DNA of 64,000 bases. Origin: Hymenobacter piscis. GTDB lineage: Bacteria > Bacteroidota > Bacteroidia > Cytophagales > Hymenobacteraceae. Made by a program: the position numbers and the translations under genes. A model generated the notes under the pieces. It did no database searches, had not been told where the DNA came from, and worked only from the letters and a program-made list of their open reading frames with translations. How positions within the stretch are numbered: position 1 is the stretch's first letter; the number at the start of each line of letters is the position of its first letter. The stretch is taken from positions 62,001 to 126,000 of the forward strand of contig NZ_JAHHZN010000006.1 of NCBI RefSeq assembly GCF_018760735.1, written 5' to 3'. Positions 8,940-17,526 of the stretch are shown here, one piece after another.

Positions 8940-9527
8940 CTACTGCCGCTCGTTGAAAACCGTATCGATGGCCAGGCCGGCGGCCAGCAGCAGGGCACTG
9001 GAGGCCGCTTGCTGCTCGCCCATATCGTGGAGGGAAACCAGGTAGTTGTCGGCCGTGGTGAAGAGCTCCCGCCCGATGCCGGCCCACTTTTTCGTTACCA
9101 GCCCGATTTCCTGGCCCGAAGCGCTGATGAATTTGAAGTCCCAGCCCTTCCAGTTACCTTTTACCTCGGCAATCTGCTCGTGCTGCATGTTGAACACGTA
9201 AAAGCCGCCGCCCAGCGAAAACAGCTTGCTCTTGAAGTAGCCGATGGGCTGATTCTGGGCGTCGATGACGTGAACTTTGGCCCGCAGCAGCGTCCAGCCG
9301 CGCTCAATCCGGAACAGGGGCGCCGCTTCGGGCTGCTCGCGCACGGCAATGGTGACGGGCAGCATGCGCTTCTGCACGAGCAGCCGCAGCCACACGGCCC
9401 AGCCGGGCGTGGCCTCGGTGGCGTAGCCCAGCTGCTGCTGGGTTTCGGGATCGAGAATGTCGTAGGTGTCCTTGAGTTTGAACACGCCCGCGTGTTCGCG
9501 GATAAAGAAGGTGCGTCGGTTGAGCAT
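8940..9527 (-). CDS. phospholipid scramblase / LURP-one-related protein
   Basis: 195 residues from ATG 9527 (MLNRRTFFIREHAGVF). The sequence shows the tubby/LURP-one pattern: FFIREHAGVFKLKDTYDILD near the start, repeated short strands around IGYFKSKLFSLGGGFYVFN, then AEVKGNWKGWDFKFIS and GLVTKKWAG, with a hydrophobic C-terminal helix (SSALLLAAGLAIDTVF). Family members bind membranes or lipids; the molecular role in bacteria is not established. The longer frame to 9584 adds an unlikely Cys-rich N-terminus. Confidence 0.75.
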   Translation of the reverse strand: MLNRRTFFIREHAGVFKLKDTYDILDPETQQQLGYATEATPGWAVWLRLLVQKRMLPVTIAVREQPEAAPLFRIERGWTLLRAKVHVIDAQNQPIGYFKSKLFSLGGGFYVFNMQHEQIAEVKGNWKGWDFKFISASGQEIGLVTKKWAGIGRELFTTADNYLVSLHDMGEQQAASSALLLAAGLAIDTVFNERQ

Positions 9528-9600
9528 ACAGCAGGAAGGAAAGGTGCGGCAAGCTGCAATTTTGCTCCGACCTACGCAACCCACCGGGTCGGCCGGCGCC

Positions 9601-10413
9601 TCAAGGCCGGCCAGTCAGGGCCGTCTGGGGCTGGCGGCGGGCCTGTTCGCGCAGTAATTCTTGAGTGTGGGTGAGCAGACTAACGTCGCCGCTGGAGCCG
9701 TGGGCGGGCACCACTACCCGGGCTTTGGCATAGCGGCGGCGCAGGGTGCGCAGAGCGGCCGGCCACTGCTTCAGGTTCGCTTCCGGAGACTGTCCGAGGC
9801 CGGTGGCCGCTTGGGCGCGCACCAGCTCGCCCCCGAACAGCACCCGGCGGCGCGGCAGCCAAGCCACCACGTTATCGGGCGCCGAGCCGGGGCCGGGAAA
9901 GAACAGCTCCAGCCGCGTGCGCCCGGCCCGGATGAGCGTGTAGGGCTTGAGCGCCGCCGTGGGAGCCACCTGCTGGGGGTACTGCTGGTGCCAGCGCGCC
10001 GCCGTGGCCGGGCTGCTGTACACCCGGATGCGCTGCTCGCGCAGCACGGCCAGCCCCCCGGGCCGGGCCGTGGCCGCCTGCGTGACGATGGCCAGCCGGA
10101 TTCGTTCGTGCAGGCTGTCGGCCACCCATTGCAGGAGCTGGCGGGTCTGCTCGGGGTCCCAGGCGGTGTCAATCAGAATAATTCCTTGTTTGGTGCGCAC
10201 CAGCAGGCCGTTGCTGGCTACCGGCTTGCCCGGGCCCGGCGGCTGGCTGTACGCCGTGGGCACCAATACGTCGGGGGCTAGGGGGCGGACCCGCAGCGGC
10301 GGCAGAACCGGCGGGGTGCCAGCCTGGCCCACCAGGGGAAGCAGCATGGTGAAAAGCAGGAAAAAACCGGCCAGAAACCGGAAAACAGAGGCAAAAGCAG
10401 GCACTTGGCGCAT
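9601..10413 (-). CDS. metallo-beta-lactamase-fold protein, zinc ligands lost
   Basis: About 270 residues with an N-terminal signal or anchor (FRFLAGFFLLFTMLLPLVGQ) and the order of subclass B1 metallo-beta-lactamases: GIILIDTAWDPEQT, then the metal loop, then FFPGPGSAPDNVVAWLP, VLFGGELVR and VVPAHGSSGD. Aligned to B1 enzymes, the HxHxD loop reads QAATA, the third His is Ser (PGSAPDN), the Cys is Glu (GGELVR), and only the last His (AHG) remains. It is therefore probably not a hydrolase and should not be read as a resistance gene. ATG 10413 is chosen; 10431 is an alternative in-frame start. Confidence 0.8.
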   Translation of the reverse strand: MRQVPAFASVFRFLAGFFLLFTMLLPLVGQAGTPPVLPPLRVRPLAPDVLVPTAYSQPPGPGKPVASNGLLVRTKQGIILIDTAWDPEQTRQLLQWVADSLHERIRLAIVTQAATARPGGLAVLREQRIRVYSSPATAARWHQQYPQQVAPTAALKPYTLIRAGRTRLELFFPGPGSAPDNVVAWLPRRRVLFGGELVRAQAATGLGQSPEANLKQWPAALRTLRRRYAKARVVVPAHGSSGDVSLLTHTQELLREQARRQPQTALTGRP

Positions 10414-10470
10414 CGAAAGGGGAAAAGACAAGTCCCGCTAACGTTGGCCGCTGCCCAAAAAGTGCCCGGC

Positions 10471-10926
10471 CTAGCGCGGAGTCCGGTCGAGGAGTTGCTG
10501 CACGTGATGCTCCAGGTGCACGGCGTAGTCTTCTACCAACCAGTGCAGCGTGGCTTCAAAGCCGTTATCGAAGGTGCAGCGGTGGGCGTGGGCCGCGGGC
10601 GGAATCCGCTCTATCAGCCGGATGAGCTGGCGGTTATGGGTGGTCCAGAGGCTGAGCAAATCCTCCAGGGGCGTGTGCTGGTAGTCGGCGCACTGCACCC
10701 ACGCATCCTGGTTGTAGGAGTCCAGTACCAACGGCTCCGGCTCGGTGAGGGCCAGCACGAAACGGCGGTGGTTGTTCACGGCCGAATCAATCAGGTGCCC
10801 CAGAATCTGCTTGCGCGACCATTTGCCGGGGCCGGGCGAACTGGTGAGCTCAACCACCGAAAACAGGGGCAGCCGGCTGTTGAGCAACGTCAGTAATTCG
10901 TGTAACCGATGACAAACCTGGTGCAT
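10471..10926 (-). CDS. DinB-family protein
   Basis: 151 residues from ATG 10926 (MHQVCHRLHELL). A four-helix bundle pattern with the three histidines expected to bind a divalent metal: His in KQILGHLIDSAVNN and a His pair in VHLEHHVQQLL. DinB/YfiT-like proteins include thiol-S-transferases, and many have no known substrate. Upstream of and parallel to the metallo-beta-lactamase-fold gene, with ~57 bp between, so possibly co-transcribed. Confidence 0.8.
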   Translation of the reverse strand: MHQVCHRLHELLTLLNSRLPLFSVVELTSSPGPGKWSRKQILGHLIDSAVNNHRRFVLALTEPEPLVLDSYNQDAWVQCADYQHTPLEDLLSLWTTHNRQLIRLIERIPPAAHAHRCTFDNGFEATLHWLVEDYAVHLEHHVQQLLDRTPR

Positions 10927-11069
10927 AGCAAACAAGGGTAGGCCCCCCGGGCCCGCGAAGCAGCCGAACAATTGCACAAAGATGCCGGTATGCAGGAAGA
11001 ATCGGGTGCCAGACGCCTGAAATTTGCTGCTTTTCTTTTCTGCGCTTTCCTTTTTCGCCTGTTCCCGCC

Positions 11070-12518
11070 ATGAGCTCTACTGCCACTGCCCCGCTGCCGG
11101 CCGCTTCGCGCGCTGCCTCCATTCCCACCCTGTTCGCCCGCCAGCAGGCCCGCGCCGAAGCCCTGCGCCGGGAAGCCGTCAGCAGCCGCGCCAACCGCCT
11201 GCGCCGCCTCGATGCCTGGATAACCGATAACCGCCAGGCCATTCAGGAGGCCCTTTACGCCGATTTCCGCAAGCCCGCCGCCGAAACCGACATCACCGAA
11301 ATCTGGTCTTCCCAGACCGAGCTGCGCCACACCCTGCGCCACCTCAGCCAGTGGGCCGCCCCGCGCAAGGTGGGCACGCCCATGGCCCTGGTGGGCACCC
11401 GCGGCTGGGTGCAGCCCGAGCCCAAGGGCGTCTGCCTCATCATTGCCCCCTGGAACTACCCCTTCTACCTGGCCATCGACCCGCTGATTTCGGCCTTGGC
11501 GGCCGGCAATGCCGCCATCATCAAGCCCTCCGAAATGACGCCTTCCGTGGCCGCCCTGCTCAGCCGCCTGTGCCGGGAGCTGTTCGATGAGGCCGAGGTG
11601 ACGGTGGTGGAAGGCGACAAGGACGTGGCCACGGAGCTGCTTCGGCTGCCCTTCGACCACATCTTTTTTACCGGCAGTCCGCAGGTGGGCAAAGTAGTGA
11701 TGCGCGCCGCCGCCGAGCACCTCACCAGCGTCACGCTGGAACTGGGCGGCAAGAGCCCCGCCGTGGTAGATGAAACCGCCGACCTGCGCGACGCGGCCGA
11801 GAAAATCATCTGGGGCAAGGGCGTGAATGCCGGCCAGACCTGCGTGGCCCCCGACTACGTGCTGGTGCACGAATCCGTCCGCGACCAGCTGGTGGAAGAG
11901 CTGCGGGGCGTTGTCAGCCGCTTCTACTCGCCCGAGGGCCAGCCGGTGCGCGAGTCCGCGTCCTACGCCCGCCTCGTCAACGACCACCACTACGAGCGGG
12001 TAGCCGGTCTGCTCGAAGATGCCCGGGCCCAGGGCGCCACCGTGGCCCTGGGCGGCGCCACCGATGCCGCCAGCCGCTTCATCGAGCCCACCGTACTGCT
12101 CGATGCGCCCACCGACAGCCGGGTGATGCAGGAGGAAATCTTCGGGCCGCTGCTGCCCGTGCGCACCTTTCGCAACCTGATGGAGGCCGTGGACGAGGTA
12201 AATGCCCGGCCCAAGCCCCTGGCGCTCTACGTGTTCACCCAGGACGCGGAAAATCAGCGCTACCTGCTCCAGAACATTCCGGCCGGTGGAGCCTGCGTCA
12301 ACGAAACCATTCTGCACCTGGCCCACCCCGACCTGCCCTTCGGGGGCTTCGGCAACAGCGGCCTGGGCCGCTGCCACGGTCACGCGGGCTTCATGGCCTT
12401 CAGCAACGAGAAATCGGTGCTCAAGCAGCGCACCGGCCTCACGGCCCTCAAGCCCGTTTACCCGCCCTACACCCCGAAAGTCAAGAAGCTCATCAACATG
12501 CTGGTAAAATGGCTCTAG
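11070..12518 (+). CDS. aldehyde dehydrogenase, fatty-aldehyde (ALDH3-like) type
   Basis: NAD(P)-dependent oxidation of aldehydes to acids. 482 residues with the ALDH hallmarks: the nucleotide-site motif FTGSPQVGKVV, LELGGKSPAVV with the general-base Glu, and NAGQTCVAPDYVLVH with the catalytic Cys. GPLLPVRTF and LPFGGFGNSGLGRCHG complete the fold. The C-terminus ends in basic and hydrophobic residues (KVKKLINMLVKWL), as in membrane-associated fatty aldehyde dehydrogenases. The GMC alcohol oxidase-like gene 300 bp downstream suggests sequential oxidation of long-chain alcohols, though a REP-like repeat separates them. Confidence 0.92.
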   Translation: MSSTATAPLPAASRAASIPTLFARQQARAEALRREAVSSRANRLRRLDAWITDNRQAIQEALYADFRKPAAETDITEIWSSQTELRHTLRHLSQWAAPRKVGTPMALVGTRGWVQPEPKGVCLIIAPWNYPFYLAIDPLISALAAGNAAIIKPSEMTPSVAALLSRLCRELFDEAEVTVVEGDKDVATELLRLPFDHIFFTGSPQVGKVVMRAAAEHLTSVTLELGGKSPAVVDETADLRDAAEKIIWGKGVNAGQTCVAPDYVLVHESVRDQLVEELRGVVSRFYSPEGQPVRESASYARLVNDHHYERVAGLLEDARAQGATVALGGATDAASRFIEPTVLLDAPTDSRVMQEEIFGPLLPVRTFRNLMEAVDEVNARPKPLALYVFTQDAENQRYLLQNIPAGGACVNETILHLAHPDLPFGGFGNSGLGRCHGHAGFMAFSNEKSVLKQRTGLTALKPVYPPYTPKVKKLINMLVKWL

Positions 12519-12570
12519 CGGGGAATAAGTGAATGGGTGGGTGAGTGGATGATTGAACAGTTAAAATGGG

Positions 12571-12694
12571 AACGTCATTCTGAGCGTAGCCGAAGAATCT
12601 CGTGGGCGGAAGTTGCTAAACCAGCCAGACGTCGGGAATTACTTTGGCCCGCGAGATTCTTCGACTCCGCCTCCGGCTGCGCTCAGAATGACGC
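12571..12694. repeat. REP-like inverted repeat, GTCAT-CTGAGCG family
   Basis: Left arm AACGTCATTCTGAGCG from 12571. The right arm, ending near 12694, is its complement but carries a short internal insertion (CTCCGCCTCCGGCTGC). The ~45-bp loop is unrelated to those of other copies. Purine-rich GGTGAGTGGATGATTG sequence on the left (about 12530-12560) and its imperfect complement on the right (CCACCCATTC, about 12710-12720) form outer arms. Confidence 0.85.
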
Positions 12695-12823
12695 TCCTCT
12701 TTCAACCGTCCACCCATTCATATTTCGTATGCAAGCCGAGTAATTCGGGAAAATTGCCGAACTTTTAGGGCCCGCCGGCCTGGTGGGTGCCGTTGCCCAC
12801 TTTCTGCCCTCCCGCCCACTCGC

Positions 12824-14875
12824 ATGCAGCTTACCGATGCCCAGCGCGCCACGCTCCGCGCCCTCGCCGATACGTTCATTCCGCCCTTATCGGCCCCGGC
12901 TGGGGCACCCGACGCGGCCTACCGGGCCCATCCCGGCTCGGCGGGCGTAGACCTGGACCAGCTGGCCGAAGCCCTGGCGGCCCAGCCGGCCGGGGCCCGG
13001 CAGGAGTTCGGCCAGCTGCTGAAGCTCCTCGATTCGCCGGCCCTGGGCTTGACCTGGTTCGGGCCGCTGCGGCCCTTTACGCGCCTGGAGCCGGAGCAGC
13101 GCGAGAAGCTGCTGCAAAGCTGGGCCTCCTCGAACCTGCCCCACCTGCGCAAAGGGTTTCAGGCTCTGCGCAAGCTGTGCATGTTCCTGTATTACGGCGG
13201 CTCGGTGCCCGGGCAGGAAAAGCTGGTCTGGGATGCCATTGGCTACCCCGGGCCCCAGGTGCCGGCCGAAACCGTGGCGGCCGAGCCGCCCCTGCGCCCC
13301 CTGCAACCCACCCAGGACGTGGTGTACGACTGCGAGGTGCTGGTGATTGGAAGCGGGGCCGGGGGCGGGGTGGTGGCGGGCGAGCTGGCCGCCGCCGGCC
13401 ACGATGTGCTGGTCCTCGAAAAAGGCCCCTATTTTCACCGTCCCGATTTCTCCCAGCGGGAAGTCGATATGCTGGGCGCCCTCTACGATGCCCGCGGCAC
13501 GCTCAGCACCCAGGACGGCGGTGTGGCGGTGCTGGCCGGTTCCTGCCTGGGCGGGGGCACCACCGTCAACTGGGCCGGGGCCTTCCGCACTCCCGATTAC
13601 GTGCTGCAGGAATGGGCCCGCGAGCATCAGGCCCCGCACTTTGTGTCGGAGGAGTTCAAGCGCAGTCTGGATGCGGTGAGCCGGGTGTTGGGCGTGAACA
13701 TCGACTACGGGCGCCACAACGGCCAGAACCAGGCCCTGCTGGAGGGCTCCCGGCGGCTGGGGCAGGAGGTGAAGCTGATTCCGCGCAACGAGCGTCACCC
13801 CGCCGATTCAGAGGACCACTTCCAGGGGCTGGGCTACAGCTGCTTCGGCGACCGGCATGGCGTGAAGCAGGGCACCCTGAATACCTACCTGCAAACGGCC
13901 TTCGAGCACGGCGCCCGCCTGCTTTGCGATACCCGGGTGGAGCGCGTGACCGTATCCCGGGGCCGGGCCACCGGGGCCGAAGCCGTATACACCGCCCCCG
14001 ACGGCCAGACCCGGCGCGTGACGGTGCGGGCCCGCCGGGTGGTGGTGGCGGGCGGGGCCATCCAGACGCCGGCCTTATTGCTGCGCAGCGGGTTGCGCCA
14101 TCCGCATCTGGGCCAGCACCTGCATCTGCACCCTACGGTGGTCGTTTCAGGCATCTATCCGCACCCCATCAACCCCTGGCACGGGCCCATGATGTCGGTG
14201 GTGAACGATGGGTTTACCATGCTCGACGGTACCAACTTCGGGGCCAAGATCGAAACGCCGCCCGCCCATCCCGGCCTGATGAGCATGGTGCTGCCCTGGT
14301 GCTCGGGCCGCCAGCACAAGGAGCTTATGCAGCAGGCCGCCCACCTCGGCTCGTTCATCGTGCTCACCCGCGACCGGGACGGGGGCCGCGTGAGCGTGGA
14401 CAAAAACGGCCAGGCCCTGATTGACTACGCGCTCAGCGACTTCGACCGCCGCCATTTGCTGCGCGGGGTGCGCGCCGCCGCCGATATTCACGTGGCGGCC
14501 GGGGCTACTACCGTGCTGCTGCCCCACGGCACCCTGCCCCAGCTGCACGCCGAAAACGGCCGGCTGCGCAACCCCGAGGTGCTCGACAACCTGCCGCACC
14601 TGAGCTGGAAAGCCAACCAATTTGGCCTTTATAGCGCCCACCAGATGAGTACCTGCCGCATGGGCGGCCACGCGGCCACGCACCCGGCCAGCCCCAGCGG
14701 GGAGCTTTACGAAGTGAAAAACCTGTACGTGGCCGATGCCTCGGCCTTTCCGGCCTGCAGCGGCGTGAACCCCATGCTCACGATTATGGCCCTGGCCCAC
14801 TACCTGGCCCAGGAGCTCAAAGCCGGTCTGCCCGCCGCCGGTACCGCCGTGCCGGCGGCGCTGACGAGCGAATAA
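12824..14875 (+). CDS. GMC-family FAD oxidoreductase, long-chain alcohol oxidase-like
   Basis: 683 residues. The first ~160 are a helical domain (LTDAQRATLRALADTFIPPL) of the type preceding the flavin domain in long-chain fatty alcohol oxidases and cholesterol-oxidase-like enzymes. The FAD-binding site is VIGSGAGGGVVAGELAAAG near residue 173, followed by LAGSCLGGGTTVNWAGAFRTP. The C-terminal substrate region has SAHQMSTCRMGG and the FAD-closing VADASAFPACSGVNPMLTI. The expected reaction is oxidation of an alcohol to an aldehyde with FAD. Together with the upstream aldehyde dehydrogenase it could turn fatty alcohols into fatty acids; the substrate is inferred. Confidence 0.85.
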   Translation: MQLTDAQRATLRALADTFIPPLSAPAGAPDAAYRAHPGSAGVDLDQLAEALAAQPAGARQEFGQLLKLLDSPALGLTWFGPLRPFTRLEPEQREKLLQSWASSNLPHLRKGFQALRKLCMFLYYGGSVPGQEKLVWDAIGYPGPQVPAETVAAEPPLRPLQPTQDVVYDCEVLVIGSGAGGGVVAGELAAAGHDVLVLEKGPYFHRPDFSQREVDMLGALYDARGTLSTQDGGVAVLAGSCLGGGTTVNWAGAFRTPDYVLQEWAREHQAPHFVSEEFKRSLDAVSRVLGVNIDYGRHNGQNQALLEGSRRLGQEVKLIPRNERHPADSEDHFQGLGYSCFGDRHGVKQGTLNTYLQTAFEHGARLLCDTRVERVTVSRGRATGAEAVYTAPDGQTRRVTVRARRVVVAGGAIQTPALLLRSGLRHPHLGQHLHLHPTVVVSGIYPHPINPWHGPMMSVVNDGFTMLDGTNFGAKIETPPAHPGLMSMVLPWCSGRQHKELMQQAAHLGSFIVLTRDRDGGRVSVDKNGQALIDYALSDFDRRHLLRGVRAAADIHVAAGATTVLLPHGTLPQLHAENGRLRNPEVLDNLPHLSWKANQFGLYSAHQMSTCRMGGHAATHPASPSGELYEVKNLYVADASAFPACSGVNPMLTIMALAHYLAQELKAGLPAAGTAVPAALTSE

Positions 14876-14956
14876 AGGCTTCGGCGCACCCGGATGGGGT
14901 ACTTTCGCGTACGGAATTCCAGTACTGCTCCTTTTCCCCTTTCTTTCCTCCGCGCT

Positions 14957-15403
14957 ATGTCCTTTCTGCGTCTTTCCCTGACCCTGTTGCTTGCCACCGG
15001 TGCGCTGGCCGGCTGTGCCCGCCGGAAACCGGCGGCCGATGCCCCGGCCACCTCGGTTTCGGAACCTGCCATGAGTACGGTGTCGGCCAGGGCCGATGCC
15101 AGGGCCGCCGCGGCCGCCCCGCCCGCCGCCCGCGACCTGACCGACGTGCTGACCGAGGAGCTCAACCTGACCACTGAGCAGCGCAGCCGGGTCCGGCAGA
15201 TTTTCACCAGCACCCTCACCCAGGCCCAGCAAACCCAGCAGCGCCTCAAAGCCGACCGCCCCGCCATGCTGGCCGAGCTCAAGCGCCTCAACGCTGCCTC
15301 CGACCAGGAGCTGCAGCAGGTGCTTTCGGCCGAGCAGTATCAGCAGCTCAAGGCCAAGCAGAAGCAGGTGCAGGAGCAGATGCGGGCCCGCAAAGCCCAG
15401 TAG
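14957..15403 (+). CDS. lipoprotein, helical hypothetical
   Basis: 148 residues from ATG 14957 with a lipoprotein signal (LLLATGALAGC, lipidated Cys). An Ala-rich linker follows, then a helical domain: LTDVLTEELNLTTEQRSRVR, LTQAQQTQQRLK and VLSAEQYQQLKAKQKQV. The 'Lxxxxx(Q)RxRVRQIF ... LSxEQYxQL' layout resembles Spy-like periplasmic chaperones and the protein at 6433. A TACTTTCG box at about 14897 could be its -7 element. Function unknown. Confidence 0.75.
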   Translation: MSFLRLSLTLLLATGALAGCARRKPAADAPATSVSEPAMSTVSARADARAAAAAPPAARDLTDVLTEELNLTTEQRSRVRQIFTSTLTQAQQTQQRLKADRPAMLAELKRLNAASDQELQQVLSAEQYQQLKAKQKQVQEQMRARKAQ

Positions 15404-15429
15404 TCGTTTTACCAGCCGCCCTTCGCGCC

Positions 15430-15479
15430 GCCCCGCCGATAACCTGTTTCCGGAAAGCAGGCTGTCGGCGGGGCTGTTT
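15430..15479 (+). terminator. Rho-independent terminator
   Basis: GCCCCGCCGATAACCTG pairs with CAGGCTGTCGGCGGGGC (one bulge), then TGTTTG. It lies just after the lipoprotein gene. The T tract is weak. Confidence 0.6.
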
Positions 15480-15590
15480 GGTGGTGGGAAAAGCTGACCG
15501 TGGGCAACCCTTTGCCAGCCAGCATCATCTACCCCGGCAAGGCGGCCCGAAAACCGGTGCGGCCGACCACCTGTCAAACCCCGGATGCCG

Positions 15591-16100
15591 ATGAAACTGC
15601 TGCTCTTTGCCGTCGCCCTGCTCGGCGGCCCCGTCGCCCTGGCCCAGCCTGCACCCGCTGCCCTGGCCCACCGCATCAACCAGCTCATGCGCGACCCCGC
15701 CGAGCCGGAAACCGAGCTCAAGGTGGTGCTCACGGACTGCCACATCACCCAGCGGGTGCGCCAGTACCGCGCCCGGCCCAAGGCCGATGCCACCACTGTG
15801 CAGGTCAGCCACCAGAAAAACGGCGGCAACTGGTCGGTGCGCACCGATGGCGCGGTGGCCTTCGAGCTGACCCTGGGCTCGGAGTGGCGCCAGGTTGCAG
15901 CCCTGACCTACACGCTCCACCACGCCGACAAAACCGGTGCGCCCTACTACGTGGTAACCGTGAACCGCCGCACCCAGTCGGCAACCGGCTCTGCCAACAC
16001 CACCCTGGAGCTGCCCCTTTACACGGCCGACGAAGCCCTAGTCCGCGACGTAGTGGGCCAGCTGGAGCAGCTGCGCCGGGGCTGTGGCGGCCCGCAGTAA
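15591..16100 (+). CDS. secreted hypothetical protein
   Basis: 169 residues with a signal peptide (MKLLLFAVALLGGPVALAQ). The mature part is beta-rich (FELTLGSEWRQVAALTYTL; YYVVTVNRRTQSATGSANTTLEL) with two Cys (VVLTDCHI near the start, LRRGCGG at the end) that could pair. I do not recognise a family. The ATG at 15585 adds two residues and is equally possible. It stands between two terminators and appears monocistronic. Confidence 0.6.
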   Translation: MKLLLFAVALLGGPVALAQPAPAALAHRINQLMRDPAEPETELKVVLTDCHITQRVRQYRARPKADATTVQVSHQKNGGNWSVRTDGAVAFELTLGSEWRQVAALTYTLHHADKTGAPYYVVTVNRRTQSATGSANTTLELPLYTADEALVRDVVGQLEQLRRGCGGPQ

Positions 16101-16177
16101 GGCGCCGGCCCGCATGCCAGGGCCGGCTTTCAGGTTCCCGGCGCGGGCAGGAGGCGGGGCAAGCGGCCGGAAAAAGG

Positions 16178-16185
16178 TAATTTTG
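16178..16185 (+). promoter_or_regulatory. -7 promoter box TAATTTTG
   Basis: An exact TAnnTTTG match 38 bp before the thioesterase start codon. The -33 element upstream is not obvious. Confidence 0.4.
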
Positions 16186-16222
16186 CCTCTGCTTTCTCCA
16201 CTTTACCCCTTTTCGCCTGCTC

Positions 16223-16735
16223 ATGGCTGCTGCCCTCATTCAGGTTCCCGAAACCACCCACCGCGTCCGGTTTCAGGACTGCGACATGCTGGGCCACCTC
16301 AACAACGCCCGCTACCTCGATTACTTTCTGAATGCCCGCGAGGAGCACGCGCTCCGGCACTACACCCTCAACCTGGGGGAGCTGGCCCGGGAGGCCGGGG
16401 CCGGCTGGGTGATTACCAAGCACTGCATTGCCTATCTGCGCCCGGCCCGCCACGCCGAAACCGTCCTGATTCGCACCCAGCTCATTCATTTCGATAACTC
16501 CAACCTCGTGGTGGAAATGCAGATGCTGCGCGAAGATGGCCTCCAGCTCAAAGCCGTGCTCTGGTCGGAAATGGCCTTCGTGCGCCTGCCCGGCGGCACC
16601 CGCACCGAACACTCCGACGCCCTGATGGACCTGCTCGAACAGCTCGACGTGGAAGACGTAAGCTACGACCCCGATGGCTTCGATGAACGGGTGCGCCGCC
16701 TGCGCAAGGAGCTCAAGCGCGAGCGGAACGGTTAA
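16223..16735 (+). CDS. acyl-CoA thioesterase, 4HBT (YbgC/FadM-like) family
   Basis: Hotdog-fold hydrolase of acyl-CoA thioesters, 170 residues. RVRFQDCDMLGHLNNARYLDYF carries the conserved (D)CDxxGHxNNxxY motif with the catalytic Asp. The fold continues through WVITKHCIAYLRPARHAETV and LKAVLWSEMAFV. The C-terminus has a ~35-residue charged helix after the hotdog core. The natural acyl group cannot be read. A terminator follows at 16799. Confidence 0.85.
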   Translation: MAAALIQVPETTHRVRFQDCDMLGHLNNARYLDYFLNAREEHALRHYTLNLGELAREAGAGWVITKHCIAYLRPARHAETVLIRTQLIHFDNSNLVVEMQMLREDGLQLKAVLWSEMAFVRLPGGTRTEHSDALMDLLEQLDVEDVSYDPDGFDERVRRLRKELKRERNG

Positions 16736-16798
16736 GCTGCCTGGGGCCAAATGCCAAAATCCTGCTCAACCTCCGGGGCGGTCTGCCGTTAAAGAAGA

Positions 16799-16830
16799 AC
16801 CGAAAGGGCTCCGGCTCTTTCGGTTTTTTT
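16799..16830 (+). terminator. Rho-independent terminator
   Basis: AACCGAAAGGGC pairs with GCTCTTTCGGTT, followed by T7. It sits between the thioesterase and the PfpI-like gene. Confidence 0.85.
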
Positions 16831-16858
16831 CTATCCTTTCTACCTGACCCAACCCACC

Positions 16859-17416
16859 ATGAGCATTCTTGGAAGCGACGCCCTGAAGGGCAAAAAAATA
16901 GCCATTGTAGCCACCGACGGTTTCGAGCAGTCGGAACTCGAAAAGCCTAAAAAATACCTGCAGGGCGAAGGTGCCGAAACCCACGTTATCTCCCTGAAAA
17001 GCGGCTCTATCAAGGGCTGGGACGAGAAGGACTGGGGCGATAAAGTAGACGTAGACAAGGTTATCGGCGACGTGAAAGTGGCCGACTACGATGCCCTGGT
17101 ACTGCCCGGCGGCCAGATGAACCCCGACGTGCTGCGCACTAAGCCCGAAGTAGTGAGCTTCGTGGGCGAGTTCGTGCGCTCGGGCAAGCCCGTGGCCGCC
17201 ATCTGCCACGGTCCCTGGGTGCTGATTGAAGCCGACGTGGTGCAGAACAAGCAAATCACCAGCTGGCCCAGCCTGCAAACCGACGTCAAGAACGCCGGCG
17301 GCAAGTGGATCGATGAAACCGTGGTGGTAGATGGTAACCTCATCACCAGCCGCAACCCCCAGGACATTCCCAACTTCAACGAGAAGATTAAGGAAGCCCT
17401 GGTAGGCAAGAAGTAA
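16859..17416 (+). CDS. DJ-1/PfpI-family protein (YhbO-like)
   Basis: 185 residues. KKIAIVATDGFEQSELEKP at the start carries the conserved Glu near the nucleophile; PVAAICHGPWVLIEA holds the nucleophile elbow Cys followed by His; NLITSRNPQDIPNF is the family's closing motif. Members act as deglycases/glyoxalases or proteases under stress. Codon usage here is slightly less GC-rich and more Lys-rich than in neighbours. It has its own terminator upstream and a bidirectional terminator downstream, so it is a single-gene unit. Confidence 0.92.
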   Translation: MSILGSDALKGKKIAIVATDGFEQSELEKPKKYLQGEGAETHVISLKSGSIKGWDEKDWGDKVDVDKVIGDVKVADYDALVLPGGQMNPDVLRTKPEVVSFVGEFVRSGKPVAAICHGPWVLIEADVVQNKQITSWPSLQTDVKNAGGKWIDETVVVDGNLITSRNPQDIPNFNEKIKEALVGKK

Positions 17417-17454
17417 CCATTGCCGCCGCGGCCCTAGTGGTCCGGCTTATGAAT

Positions 17455-17512
17455 CAGGTCCCCCGTTTCCCCGCTTGCTGAAGCGGAAGAAGCGGGGGAC
17501 CTGGTTTTTGAC
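17455..17512. terminator. bidirectional terminator
   Basis: CAGGTCCCCCG at 17456-17466 pairs with CGGGGGACCTG near 17493-17503, and CGCTT pairs inside. A T run follows on the + side. It separates the convergent PfpI-like and membrane-protein genes. Confidence 0.8.
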
Positions 17513-17526
17513 GGGAAACGGAATGC

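Noticed and set aside
9601..10413. Metallo-beta-lactamase resistance gene
   Set aside because: Fold is present but five of six zinc ligands are replaced, so hydrolytic resistance is not supported.
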